Below, piece after piece: positions 27,301-39,318 of a DNA stretch of 64,000 nt. The notes beneath the pieces were generated by a model that was given only the letters and a program-made list of their open reading frames with translations, had not been told where the DNA came from and did no database searches. The position numbers and the translations under genes are program-made. Numbering within the stretch: the first letter of the stretch is position 1; every line of letters begins with the position of its first letter. Location: NCBI GenBank assembly GCA_003116995.1, contig BDSL01000065.1:467001-531000 (forward strand), written 5' to 3'. This stretch comes from Yamagishiella unicocca. Its lineage: Eukaryota > Chlorophyta > Chlorophyceae > Chlamydomonadales > Volvocaceae.

Positions 27301-29993
27301 AGAGACCTCAGCATAGCGTACTGCACGCAAGACGTGGATGGCATTTCCGCCCTTATGTGCGCCCTCCGCCTGCTCCCCCGGGAACGGGAATCTCCCGGCC
27401 GGCAACCAGAGGCCCGCAAGGCATTACGGGAGGCGACCGAGGCCGAAGCCGCTGACGCCGAGGCTGCCGCGGCGTCCGTCGTCGATGGGGCCGCCAATGA
27501 AACGGATGCGGATGTGGATGTGGATGAGGAGGAGACGGCCGCGGCAACGGCGGCTGCCGCAGCAGCTCGGCTGGCGGAGGGCGGGTTGTCCGCGGGCTCG
27601 GAGGGGGAGACAGAGGAGGGCGGTGAGGGAGCACCGCAAGGGCAGGAGGAGGGCAAGCGGAGGCGAAGGCGGCCCGGCGGCCGGGAGGCCAAGGGTGATG
27701 ACGAGGATGAGCCGCTTGAGGTAGGGTCCGCGCCGGGTGGCGGGGCGAGGACGGGGCGAGATTTCCGCGGTGCTGGACGGGATTGGGCTGTGGTTTCGGA
27801 GAAATGGGCACTAGGGGAGGGTTGGGTTTGCGAGTGGCGGAGGTGATGGCGGCCCGAGTTGCATCGGCGTCACGCTGTCGCCGTCGGAGCGAATGCGTGT
27901 CTGTCTTCGCACTGCGACTGCATTGCCTATCTATCATTGCGCACGTCGTGTCCCCATCGGGTGTGTGCAGGAGGATGACGAGGAGGAGGTTGAGTCGCTT
28001 GAGGAGGAGCTGGAGGTGAGCTGCGGCGGGGGAGGTGGCATCCGGGGACGCAACGGCTAAGGGGCCGCGCGCCCTCATGTTGGTCTGTGAAGGCTGCGCG
28101 GTTGCTATCGCGACGTCAACACCCTGGTCCCCGCCAGACCGAGCAAATGAATCCACATGACCTCGCCGCCCAGGCGGCGGTCCCATCTGCCCCGCGCCCT
28201 CAAGCCGCCCGCCTCGATGAGGTGTCAGCTGGGACTCGACAGAGCCATAGGCCCTTCCCCTCAAATCCGTCGTAAGACAATGCACACTCCTCAACTGCTA
28301 TTCGCTTCTGCATTCGTAACGTACGCGGTTTCTTTATCAATGCTCCATTTTATTTCTAATCGTCGTTATCGACTACATACTCCTTATTTGCCTAGCAGTT
28401 GCTTCGCCGCCCCCCCCCAAATTCGTTATTTCGTTTCCTCTCTGTCCTCGAATCGTTAGTGTCCCCACTGCCCCGCCCGCCCCCCCCCCCTCCCGGCCTC
28501 TTTGCAGTCCGGCGGTGCACCGCGGCCGCTGTGGATCCAGTCCTGCCGCTGGCTGTACGAGAAGGCAGAAGACAAGCGGGACCGCGTGACTGTACGGCAC
28601 TTCCGTACCATTACGAGCTTCACGGCCGAAGACCCGGAGCCGCTTGTGCCTGGCAAGTCGAGCTGCGTACGGGGGCTGAGGGTCCTCAGTCCCGCTCCAG
28701 CTCGATCGGCCCGAACACACGCGCACACACACACACATACACAGATCGCGGGGGCAAATTCATTCATCCACATTACCTCCACGAGCGCATATGCGCTCAC
28801 CCTCCCCCATGCGCCCACCGCCTCCCATCCTCCCCCGACCTCTTGCTCACCCCTCCTCCTCCTCCCTTTCCCCAACCTCCGCCAGGCGGCGTGCCCTGCG
28901 TGCGCCTGCGTGTCCGCGGCATGAGCTTCATGCTGCACCAGATCCGCCACATGATCGGGGGCGCGCTGGCGGTGGCTCGCGGGGCGCTCCCACTGGAGCT
29001 GCTGCGCGCCTCCCTGGCGGGCCACTCCAGGGTCACGGTGCCGCGGGCGCCCCCGCACACCCTCATCCTAGCGGACTGCACCTTCCCGCCCTTCAGGAAG
29101 GCAAGTCCCTGGGGCGCATGAGAGCAGACGAGCATGCCCATTACAGGTTCTAACTCTGGATTTTCCGTTGATTTGTGTTCGGGCTGTTAGGGCGTCCTCT
29201 CCCTCCCACGGCCTTCCTTACCCGCACTCTGCCCCGCCTTCCCCCCAGGCCGGTGCCGACGAGGCGCGCGTGTCCCGCTGGTCGGGCGAGAGGTTGCAAC
29301 TGCGGGCGGGGGGCCGCGACAACCTGGCGGCATTCCGGCGGCAGGTAGGGCTACAACGCAGTAACAAAACCCCTCCATCTGGCCTTTCATTTCGTAACGT
29401 TTCAATTGTGGCTTCGATCGACGCACACCTAGAACCTTTGCCCTCTCCGCTGCTGCTCCATTGCGGCCGCGACCGGCGAACCCTCGTTCCGGGCATCCCC
29501 CTTTTGCCCCGACTCCACCGTTTATCCTCTACCCTTGGCTTTCCCTACCAACGCCAGTCCCTGGACCCCGCGCTCAACGAGCTTCTGACGCACCCCGACT
29601 GGGAGCGCTTCGAGCAGTGCCTCCCGCGTTTCCAATGGGAGAAGGAGGTGAGGTGGGCAGGGTCCGAGGTGGACTGTGGAAAGGACTTCCGACTTACCCA
29701 AATAATTCCGTGTTGAATTGGTCGCCTTGTACCTGGTGCTGCAGGCGCAGGAGGAGGTCATCCGAGCGCACCTAGCGTGGGAGGTATTGCGGGCAGAGAG
29801 GGCGCGGCAGCGCGAGGCGGAGAAGGCGGCGGCTGTGCTACTGGCGGCTGAAGAAGTGGCGGCGCTCGCCCTGTCTAAGGAAGCCTGTGTGGACGGGGTT
29901 ACGGTTGCAGTCGCTGAGACACCCGCCCAGCCGGCTGAGGGTGCGGAAGGGAGCCATGAGGCGCCGGCGGCGGTTGCGTCGGTCCCTGTGTAA
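24362..29993 (+). CDS. tRNA pseudouridine synthase, TruA/PUS1 type (780 aa)
   Basis: The enzyme isomerises uridine to pseudouridine in tRNA (family knowledge). Model: 24362-24974, 25811-26015, 26236-26299, 26480-26529, 26899-27158, 27410-27720, 27971-28015, 28508-28652, 28886-29100, 29249-29344, 29558-29647, 29745-29993; phases agree and the total is 2343 nt. The catalytic motif is [11 protein letters not shown] with Asp252. Further family motifs are [19 protein letters not shown] and [15 protein letters not shown]. The first 25 residues ([20 protein letters not shown]) look like an organelle transit peptide. Exons 6-7 encode a long Ala/Glu/Asp-rich insertion absent from compact family members. 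Two introns use GC-AG ends (28653 and 29101). The start is the first ATG in the exon-1 frame. The least certain junctions are those around exon 6. A TGTAA signal follows at 30160. Confidence 0.88.
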
Positions 29994-30159
29994 GCTTTGC
30001 GACGGGTGGGCGGCGGCCTGCGCTGTTGTAGGCGGATCTCGGAGCTATGAGGTCTGATTGTCGTGTCTGGGCGAAACATCGAACCTCAAGTGACCGGCGG
30101 GCATTGGTTCCATACCGGCAGGCTGGACTCCTCGTTGTTCCCCGCGGACACGGCGCCGG

Positions 30160-30164
30160 TGTAA
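30160..30164 (+). terminator. TGTAA polyadenylation signal, pseudouridine synthase gene
   Basis: TGTAA lies 167 bp after the stop codon. Volvocalean genes typically use TGTAA about 10-20 bp before the cleavage site (established knowledge). Another TGTAA overlaps the stop codon itself. Confidence 0.5.
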
Positions 30165-30349
30165 ATTCGAATCAACGCCAAGTTACCAAAGCACCTGTAC
30201 ACTGCGCGCTGGGGACTGCTGGGGTATGATTCATGATGTTTAGCGGCGTCTGTGGTCCCCTTTGCTTGCCTTTTGAGGTGGGCGGACGGTATTATTTCGG
30301 GTTATTCCCGCCAACAACATACCGCGCTGCCGTACACACGTAAGTAATG

Positions 30350-30354
30350 TTACA
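30350..30354 (-). terminator. Possible TGTAA signal for the minus-strand small gene
   Basis: TTACA on the plus strand reads TGTAA on the minus strand, about 770 bp beyond the stop of the gene at 31120. The two convergent genes would then end about 190 bp apart. Confidence 0.3.
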
Positions 30355-31119
30355 GTAACATGCGACAAGGCTTTATCGTGGAAAAGTAGCGGCGTCAGGG
30401 GTGAGGGGTTGCCCCCCCCCTTGTCCACCTGCTGGACCGCAGGCCTCCCCGCCCGCGAGTCTACCCAACCCACCACCCTCGACCTCTAAGCGGTATAATT
30501 CCGCCTACATCTACACTGACAGGCCATCCATTAATGACCAAGCACAAACAATCGCACAAGCTAAGCCGGGCGCACGGGGCGCCTAGAAGACTGCGTTGGA
30601 GAGACTGCAGCTACCAAGCCCCCATATAGGCAGCCGTAGGAATGCTGCAAGCTGCTTCACATGTCCTTGACATCCTCCGGACCCAGGATGCTGCCCGGTA
30701 TCCGGTTCGAGAAAGGGTTGAGGTAGACCGGCGGGCCGTTCATGCGTTGCTGCAAGCAATTGTCAAGGATAATGGGGGGTGTAAGGCAGTGCGAGATGTG
30801 GCCGTGCACGATGTAAGAAGCGTGGTCACGGAATCATGACATCAAAGGACAGTAAACGTGTACCGGCTGAGTGCATGCACATCACCAGGTCCAATGCACC
30901 TCCCGGATGCAGTTTATTTCTATACGGTCGCACCGCTGACCAGTCGTGCCCCAAGACGCATCCGAAGAGTTAGATAAATATGGTGCCCGCTGGCAACGAA
31001 GACGGCAGCTGAAGCACAGGCACCGCATAGTGGAAACTTGACCCAAACGACAAATTGCAGGCTTGCATCTACGCGGCTTAGGCTCAACGGCGCCTAGTAC
31101 CGGAACTCCCGTCCGTCCA

Positions 31120-31362
31120 TCACGACGCCAAGCTTACAGCAACTTCGCCAATCTTCTTCTTCTCCTCCAGAAACTCAGGGGCGAAGCTCTCCGGCTTGTA
31201 GTTCCAGAAGACGGCGGCGTTCGCGTAGTAAAGAACGCCCGCAAGAGCAATGCCGGCAGCCACACGAGTGCCAACGTAGCCCAGCGGAACCTCGAAGAAT
31301 CGGCCAGCACGAGGTGCAGTCGGGTGCTCAGCAGCCCAGCGCTCAACCTGCGCCCTAGCCAT
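31120..31362 (-). CDS. Small single-pass membrane protein, 80 aa, unrecognised
   Basis: The 80-codon frame starts in a good context (AACCATGGCT). It has a charged N-terminus (MARAQVERWAAEHPTAPRAG), one hydrophobic segment at residues about 32-52 (TRVAAGIALAGVLYYANAAV) and a Lys/Glu-rich C-terminus with FAPEFLEEKKK. The size and layout resemble small accessory subunits of mitochondrial inner-membrane complexes, but I recognise no family and assign no function. A possible 5'-UTR splice acceptor (TTTCCAG) lies just upstream of the ATG. The gene is divergent from FLVB, with about 690 bp between the start codons. Confidence 0.7.
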   Translation of the reverse strand: MARAQVERWAAEHPTAPRAGRFFEVPLGYVGTRVAAGIALAGVLYYANAAVFWNYKPESFAPEFLEEKKKIGEVAVSLAS

Positions 31363-32050
31363 GGTTTCTAATAGCGATTCCCTGGAAAGAAGATTAGGAT
31401 TTGCTGCGTAAAGACAGCGGCCTGCTATGCGCCAGTTTCACCTCTTTCACCGCATGCATATTCAGACATGTGCATTTCGCCCAAGTGCACGCCCAGAGCG
31501 GTACTATAGTACGGCAACGAATGCTCAAAGCCAGCCATAGCAATTGTACATCCATGCTTGACATCTAGTACTCAGCTTTGATTCCTCCACACTCGGTGCG
31601 CTAGACAGCGCAAGTATCTCGTGCACCTCCAAAGTCCCAACCCTGAAGGACATCGGCTTCTCTCTAGTACCACAGCGGCAACCATCGAATCGTGCAAGAT
31701 GCAAATCTTACAACGCCAGGGTGCTCAGGGTGCCTGCAAGCTGGGCTCCTCACCCAGGGTAAGGCTATTTTAGCTCGTTAGCCTTTGCCGAACTGTCTGC
31801 GGCGCAAGAATACTGCATGCTGTGTGTTAGGCATAATGTAAAAATGTGATCGCGGCGGCCAAGGACGATAAACGCCGGTTGACCCGGACCACACGCAACC
31901 TCTAACGCACTTTCACTCACCACTTTACCGCCAAGTTGAGTTGCAAAATGCCTGCAATGGTTCTTCGCTACTAAAGCTACGTTCCTGTTTTGTTTCTTTT
32001 TGAAACCCCCTCTCACCCATAAACCGCGGTAGACCCCAACATTCCGGCCT

Positions 32051-35000
32051 ATGTGCAAGCAGGCTGGCCGAGCGCTGGGGCGCGTATGCCGGAGCCGCGT
32101 CGTGCAGGTGCAGGCGGTGGCAGCTCCGGTGAGTGTCAGCTGTCCTCCGGCGACAAGTTGGGATGTCGGGAGTGGGACTCGTGCGCCGGGTGGTCCAGGT
32201 GAAGTTCTGGCGGCTCATCACTGCCGTTGTCGGCGTTGACTCTGGGGTTCAGAATGTGCAGCAAGCATGGCGCGGACATCCATGTCAGCCATCACAGCTG
32301 TGGCAACGGCTCTCCCGCCCAGCCGCTGGAGGCTGGCGACGGCATCACGGCTCTTCCGCCAACCGTGCCGTACAACGCCGATGGCCGATCTCGCCGCGGC
32401 GTGCCGCGAATTGCCCCGCCACTAGCTCCCAGCCAACGCACCGCCAACACAGCTGCACACCCTGGGGGGTTACGCCCTGCCCCTGCCCTGGACCGTTGGA
32501 AGCGAACTCCCCTGGAGGGTCCATCCTCGGGCATCTGGGCAGCGGCGCCTGCCGACCGGTCACGCGCGACTTGCGCACCGTCACCATTGGATGTTATCCA
32601 CCAGTGTTTTACAACTAGGGTTACACTAGGGTTTACACTAGGGTTACTACAGGGTTACTACTAGGGTTACACCAGGGCTCTTCCTACCCCTGCTCTCGCT
32701 CCGCGGCACCGAGCCCACCCGGGTACATGCCCTCCCTCGCCCCTCCTCGCCCGCAGATTGCGCCTCCCACCACCTCCACCGCGGAGGATTTGCCGTACAA
32801 AATGAGTAATGTGGTCATGTGGAGCGAGAACAAGCGCCTGCAGACGCAGGTCGGCGGCCGCGAGCGGGCTGGGGACTGGAGGCTGGGGGCTGGGGGCCTA
32901 CTGTTGAGACGTTCCACGTCCTCGGGTCCGTTCTCGCTGTCAGGGGGCTGGTGCGAAGAGGCAGGCGCAAGGGGGCAGGGCCAGGGGGCGTCCTGACGGG
33001 CTGAGGACGTGCATTTGGGTGGTAGTGGGCGCAGATGGTGCGCCAGCACGCCTCAAAAGACTAACATCGCACAGTTTCATATGTACTGAAGGGCTACTAG
33101 GAGCGATGTTGGGGTCCTCCGGGGCCAGAACGGAACGAAAGGTGGGAGCAGTAGACGCAGCACCAATCACGCAGCACCAATCACTCAACACCAATCACTC
33201 AGCACCAATCACTCAGCACCAATCACGCAGCACCAATCACGCAGCACACGCCCTAAAGGACAAGTCGGAAGGACGTTCCAGGAAGTCACCGGCGGGCGGA
33301 CGGGATCAGGGGTGGGGGGCGGCGAGGCACCGCTGGAATGTGGGCAGTCAGGCTGCCGCGGTGGGGTGGCGCTGGAGGAGCCGCCGGGGCAGTGCTCGTC
33401 CCCTGTCAACAGACGAGGAAGCAACCGGCCGCTGGGTGACCCCTGTTGGGACCGCCATATCGATGCTAGCCAGGCTGTGCTGCCAAGCACGTACTGCCAA
33501 TGGGGCCGCCACAGCATCCTGGAAAGGACTAGGGAGGCAGCCGTGTCGTGCGCCGAGCTGCCGTGAGCCGAAGCTGGGATGCTGCACGGGAGGAGAGGGC
33601 CAGGGGAGGGCCAGCGGAGGGCCAGGGGAGATGTAAATAGCAGGGCCCGATGTACCCCTGTTGGCGCGCTAGCTTGTGCCCCCCCGCCGCCGGCTTTGCG
33701 CCTGACCCCAAGCGCTCACAACCCTCGCGTCCTTCTGTGTCGCCCTACGATGCGCCGCTGCTCGCTCCCGGCGGCGTAACCTGCTTCTTCGAACCCACGG
33801 TGTCGCCGCCGTTCCCGCCCTCCGCTGCGCTAGGTGCTGCCGGTGGCTGAGGACACCATCACCATCCGCTCGCTGGACTGGGACCGCGACCGGTTCGACA
33901 TCGAGTTTGGGTGGGTGGGAGGGGTGGAGGAGTGTGTCCAGCGCCGGAAGCTTTAAACTACCTCTGTATTGAGGTGCTTAGTTGGTTGTTTCGCTTGGTA
34001 CAAAGAAGTAAAACATAGGCCAGGGATTCCTCTGTTCGCCTTGCCTGCGGCGCACCAGGCAGGGCCCAGCCAGGTCTGCGCGGGTCGCCCCAAAGTGATT
34101 GAGCAGCATGGAAACGGGACCGACTTAGTGGGACTAGGTGAGGTGGGTTGGGACCCACCCTCACGACCCAACTCCGTCGTCTGTAACACCACTCCTCGCG
34201 CCCAGCCCTGACGTCCTGCCGGGAACCTCGTGACCCCCTCTCTCTCGCCTCACCTCCCCCCCGCTCCCGCGTCTCTCCCCCCCCTCGGGCATCCACGGGT
34301 CTTCCTCGAATCCCCCCCCAGTCTGGAGAACGGCACCACTTACAACGCCTACCTCATCTACGGCGCCGACAAGACGGCCCTGGTGGACGCCTCTCACGAG
34401 AAGTTCCACAACCTCTTCCTGGATGTAAGGGAGGCCGGCGGAGGCCTCGCGTTTGACGGGTGCCCTTACTTGTCACTTGTTGCTTGTTACTTGTTACCAA
34501 CCCACCCCTTGCTGTGTCGCGCCGCGCTGCTCCTCGCCGTCCCGCAGGCTCTGCAGAAGGAGCTCACGGCCGCCGGCCGCTCCCTGGACTACGTGTTCGT
34601 GTCGCACACGGAGCCCGACCATTCGGGCCTTATCCCCGCGGTGCTGGACCTGCACCCGGAGGCGCTTGTGTGCGGCTCCAAGGTGTGCATCAGCTTCCTG
34701 CAGAACCTCACACACAGGTGAGCCGGGCGGGGGGGGAGGAGCGGGGGAGGGGGCGACCGTTGAACTTACATTGTGGACCAAGATAAAAACCCTACTGGGA
34801 AGAGCTGGGGGGGACGGACAGCGAGGAAATATGTGGACACGACATAGGAGAACGAGGAATATACTACACCGGCCGAGGAGAGTCTGGCGGGGAAAGGGCT
34901 GGCACTGGGCTGCAGGGGCTTTGTGGGATCCGTTATGCGCTTCGGATTGAAGGTGCTTACTGTCTTCGAGGAGCGTTAGGCACGGTATGCCGCAAAGTTG

Positions 35001-38000
35001 GGAGAGACGGTCCCGCGCAAGCATTCCCCTCCTAGTCCACGCAGCCGGATCCGCACCAGCGCCGCCCCCACAACCCGCACTCACCCGCTCGCAGGCCCTT
35101 CAAGTCGCAGGCAGTCAAGGGCGGTGACAAGGTGGGCCTTATGGGCTGGCGGAGCCACATCAGGGTGCCGTGCTCGTAGCCCCGTCGCAGTGACCTCTTG
35201 ACTCACGTTTCATTTCAAATGTTGGGCTGGGCCCCGTACTGCACGGTCAGATACCCGGTGTGGTTCCTCCCGGGGCTTATGTGGGTCCTCCCGGGGCTTA
35301 TGTGGGTCCTCCCCGGGCTTATGTGGGTCCTCCCGGGGCTTATGCAGCGCAGCAGCGACGTGAACAGGCGGCTGGGACCGATGCCGCGCCTGTCGTGTCG
35401 GTACTGTATGCGCTCTGCCACCTGACAGCCCTTTCCTCCCTCAACCGGGACTCTCCGCTTCCGTTCCTCGCCGCCCTCCCTGGCGCTGTACGGCAGGTGG
35501 ACCTGGGCGGCGGCCACGTGATCGAGTTCGTCATGGCGCCCAACCTGCACTGGCCGGACACCATGTTCTCATTCGACCACGCCACCGGCGTCATGTTCAC
35601 CTGCGACGCCTTCGGGCTGCACTACTGCTCCGAGCAGCCCTTCGACGCCGACGTCAAGGCCATCATGCCGCACTACAGGTGCATTTGTCCGCCAACATGC
35701 TCGCACGCACACGACATAAAATCCCATAATTCCCTTTATTTGGTTTTTGATTTGTTGGTTTTTCCTGAATGCCATTATGGATTATGTAACCGTGAGAAGC
35801 CACGAGCACTGCAGCCTCCATGACCTCGTGTGGCGCAAACGAGGGGGCGGCGCCCACCACCAAACGAGGGGGCGGCGTCCACCACCTTGCGCCTCTCGCG
35901 ACACTTCTAATTCGCGCGTTCACCCGACTTGCACGGCCGGGCTGGGTGGCGTTTCCTCTTCGCAGGTTCTACTACGATTGCCTGATGAAGCCCAACGCCA
36001 AGTCCGTGTCCACCGCGCTGCGCAAGGTCAAGGACCTGCCGTACACCCTGATCGCCAACGGCCACGGCCCGCTCATCCGCTACAACGTGTCGGAGCTGGT
36101 CGGCGACTACGGCCGCTGGTCCGCCGCACTGAGCAAGGGCACAACCAGCGTGGCCGTGCTGTACTGCTCAGACTACGGCTTCTCCGACCGCCTCAGTCAG
36201 ACCCTCGCGAAGGGCATCACCAAGGTACGACATACGGCGCAGCTCCCTTGCTGCTGGCGTCACTGCTAGTGCCTGTTGTTTCTGCCGGCTTCCGCTGCGG
36301 CGGCTCGGCTGTAATGGGTTATGTACCCCAGATGAAGTTTATCACATGTCGGCATGACGTGTTGGCATGGTACTTCCTAGCGAAATGAAGGGAAGTCCCT
36401 TCTGTGGGGTTGCGAGGAAGACTCGTGGATGCGAGGAAAACCGTTTCGTTCCCACCGTTCAACCAGGCCCTGCTTCCTTCACGGCTAGCTCGACTGGTCG
36501 GCAGTAGTCAAACCAAGTCAACCCTCGCACCCCACGCTGACGGCCCCCGTTGCCCTCCCCGCCCGCCCTCCCCCCCTGCCTTCCTGCCTCCAGGCCGGTG
36601 TGGCCACGGACATGGTGGACCTGCTGTCCGCTGACCCGCAGGAGATCGTGGCGGTGGTGGGTCGCTCCAAGGGCATCGTGCTCATGAGCCCCCCGCGGGA
36701 CAGCGCCGACGCGCGCACCAGCCTAGCAGCGCTGTCGTCCGCCATCAAGCCCAAGACCAAGGTGGGGCGCGGGTGGAGGCTAGTGCGGTGGAGGCTACTG
36801 GGGCGCCAGGAGGGTCGCGGAGGGCTGTGGGCGTGAGATTCGGGCAAGCTTGCGGCGAGGCTTTGGGCGCGTGGCATGCTGCTGAGTGCTGTGCCATGCG
36901 CTGGAACGTGTGTGCGGAAGCTCAATTTCAACAGGTCTTTGCGATATGCGCTGCAGCGCCGATATCTCTGGGAGACGGCTACTGCCGCGCTCTCCAAAGC
37001 CCTTGGGAGGCCCTTGCGCGTGCTGCACCCGCACCCGCCCAGCCGATCCCCTCTGGCCTCCGGCAATCACCTAAACCCCTTTCCGTACCGTACGGCAACC
37101 TTTTCTCGCGCCAGGTCGTGATCGCTGAGTCATTCGGCGGGCGGGACGAGCCGGTGGACGTGCTGGCCTCCAGCCTGGTGGATGTGGGTGCGGAGCTGCT
37201 GGCGCCGCCGATGCGCGTCAAGGACCTGCCCTCGCAGCCCACCTACCAGCTGTTCGAGGAGGAGGGTGGGTCGCGCGGCGTCCGCGTGGTGGCGCGGCAG
37301 TCGTGCCTAATGCCGCGCGCCGCTCAGTCGTGTCTACTACTCGGCTTGGTCCCATGCGGCCCACCTCCCATGCGATTACGGTATTGCGTGCGTCATTGGT
37401 TAGCGGCGGAGGGGTGCAGCTCATTTCGAGCGTCCTGACTGGTCGACGTTCTTGGCGCGTAACGATGCTTCCTTGACGTTCGTGTCGCGTGCCAACACGA
37501 GCTCTCCACGTGGCGCCTTTCACGCCAACATTATTTGGCCGTTACCTCCTGCCTCTCCACCGGCCCTAACGCTCCCAAACCAAGAGTCCACCACCACCCC
37601 TTTCCGCGCCAATCCTCCCCCTCCCTGCCCCGCCCTGCCCTTTGCTGCAGGCACCGACCTGGCCCAGGCCCTGACCGCCAAGGAGAACCTGGCCCGCAAG
37701 AAGGCCGCCATGGGCCCTGAGGTGGCCAAGGCCCTGGCCCGTCTGTCGTCGGGGCTGTACGTAGTGACGGCGCAGCACAACAACGCCCGCTCAGCCATGG
37801 TGGCGTCGTGGGTGTCGCAGGTGGGAAGGAGGGGGGAAGAAGGGGGAGGGGAGAAAAAGGAGGGGAGGAGGAGGAGGGGGCGGGGGGAGAAGGGGGAGGG
37901 GAGAAAGAGGAGGGGAGGAAGGGGAGAGAGAGGGGGGCATCAGGTTGCGTGCACGTCAGTACGTTGAGTCCGCACGCCGTGGTCGCTGCCTTGTCGCTGG

Positions 38001-39318
38001 CGTAGCCAGGATGTGAGGACCCACACGCGTCTGCGTGTCGATGCCGCCGCCAGCCCCGCCCTCCCGCCTGGCATCGGGACACTCATTCGCCCCCTGATGC
38101 CACCCGAACCCACTCAGTCGCCCCCTGATGCCACTCGAACCCACTGCACCCCGGCCAGGCATCGTTCGAGCCGCTTGGGCTGACCATCGCCGTGGCCAAG
38201 GACCGTGCCATTGAGAGCCTGATGCAGGTGCGGGATGATGCATAAAGGGGGGGGTGACCCTTCGGCACTGCGAGCTCAACGCCGCATCACCCAACCCATA
38301 TCCTACGCCCCAAAGTCGCATCAGGCATAAGGCAAGGTTGGACCATGACCGTTGCCGTCGTACAAACAAGGCCCAACTATCAACCACCAACCCCCAGGTC
38401 GGCGACAGCTTCGTGCTCAACTGCCTGGGTGAGGACTCGTACGCACCGCTGCTGAAGCACTTCCTCCAGGTGCGGTACGGGGACGGGTCGAGTGAAAGAG
38501 TCGTACTGTGTGCCAAGGAGGAGGGGAGAGGCGTACGCGGGACGCTCCAGGGAGGGGCGCGGTACCGTGATGACACGGCATTGCGGGCTTCGGCACCTGC
38601 CCGAGAGTTTTGGATCTGGTTCCGTCCCTTGTCCACGTACGCTACCTTGGTTCCTGTGCGGAAGCCATGTGTCACCTGCACCTCTCTGGGCATATGTCTC
38701 TGCGCCCCCGACCCAGCCCCTCCGGGCATATGTCTTTGCGCCCCCGACCCAGCCCCTCTGCCCCTCTCCCCCTGCCGCCCCTGTCCACTCCCGCCCGCAG
38801 CGCTTTGCCGCGGGTGCGGACCGCTTCGAGGGCGTGGAGTGGTACCCGGCCCCCGGCACCACCTGCCCCGTGCTGGCGGACGGCATCGCCTACATGGAGT
38901 GCCGAGTGGTGTCACGGCTGGAGACACCCGACCACTGGGTCACCTACTGCGAGGTGGGAAGGGGGCTGGGGGCAGGTTACGGGGGAACCCCCGGACCGAC
39001 ATACACATAGCGAGGGGGCTGGGTGGGAACCCCCGAATCGACATACACATAGAGCGAGGGGGCTGCGGGGAGAGCGCCGGGTGAGGGTATGAAGCGGGAA
39101 GGGGAGGAGAGTGCGGAGTACTCCATGGCTATGTGTCGAATGCCGTGCTTCCGTCCTAATAATCGTCAGGCCGCCAGCCATTCGCACTGCGTTGTGTCGA
39201 TTCCACGGTTTTCGCTATCTCGCTACCTCGCTGCCTGCCGTAGGTCATTGGCGGCAACGTGGCGAAGCCCGCAGCGCGCACCGCCGTGCACCGGCGCAAG
39301 GTCGCCAACTACTACTGA
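32051..39318 (+). CDS. FLVB: Class-C flavodiiron protein FLVB (618 aa)
   Basis: FLVB pairs with FLVA in the chloroplast to reduce O2 to water using electrons from photosystem I (established knowledge). Exons: 32051-32128, 32757-32849, 33834-33910, 34322-34424, 34548-34717, 35095-35131, 35497-35678, 35966-36224, 36594-36761, 37115-37265, 37651-37820, 38159-38227, 38398-38469, 38801-38953, 39244-39318; all phases agree, total 1857 nt. Exon 1 is an Arg/Val/Ala-rich transit peptide. The lactamase-like domain keeps the full diiron set: H137, E139, D141 and H142 (HTEPDHS), H204, D223 and H280. A flavodoxin domain (about 307-450) starts at TSVAVLYCSDYG, and a flavin-reductase domain (about 480-615) follows. 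Complete ligands indicate the Flv3/FLVB subunit, since FLVA/Flv1 proteins have lost several. The donor of intron 2 (GTCGGC) is weak. Confidence 0.92.
32612..32676. repeat. Telomere-like CTAGGGTTACA repeats in FLVB intron 1
   Basis: Five imperfect units of the type ACTAGGGTTAC occur in a row. They are interstitial, irregular, and do not match the octamer TTTTAGGG known from Chlamydomonas telomeres. Confidence 0.6.
33155..33245. repeat. CAGCACCAATCAC tandem repeat in FLVB intron 2
   Basis: A 13-bp unit is repeated about seven times (CAGCACCAATCAC, CAACACCAATCAC). It is intronic and non-coding. Confidence 0.85.
35265..35346. repeat. 21-bp tandem repeat in FLVB intron 6
   Basis: Four units close to TGTGGGTCCTCCCGGGGCTTA follow one another with only one or two differences. 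Confidence 0.85.
37821..37938. repeat. Homopurine tract in FLVB intron 11
   Basis: About 115 bp on the plus strand are nearly pure G and A (GGGAGAAGGGGGAGGGGAG-type units), beginning right after the 5' splice site of intron 11. Confidence 0.85.

Noticed and set aside
28460..29058. Minus-strand frames of 120-200 codons across the pseudouridine synthase exons
   Set aside because: Antisense shadows; the plus-strand exons carry family motifs and consistent splice phases.
32612..32676. CTAGGGTTAC repeats as a telomere remnant
   Set aside because: Units are irregular in length, lie inside a real intron, and do not match the expected TTTTAGGG octamer.
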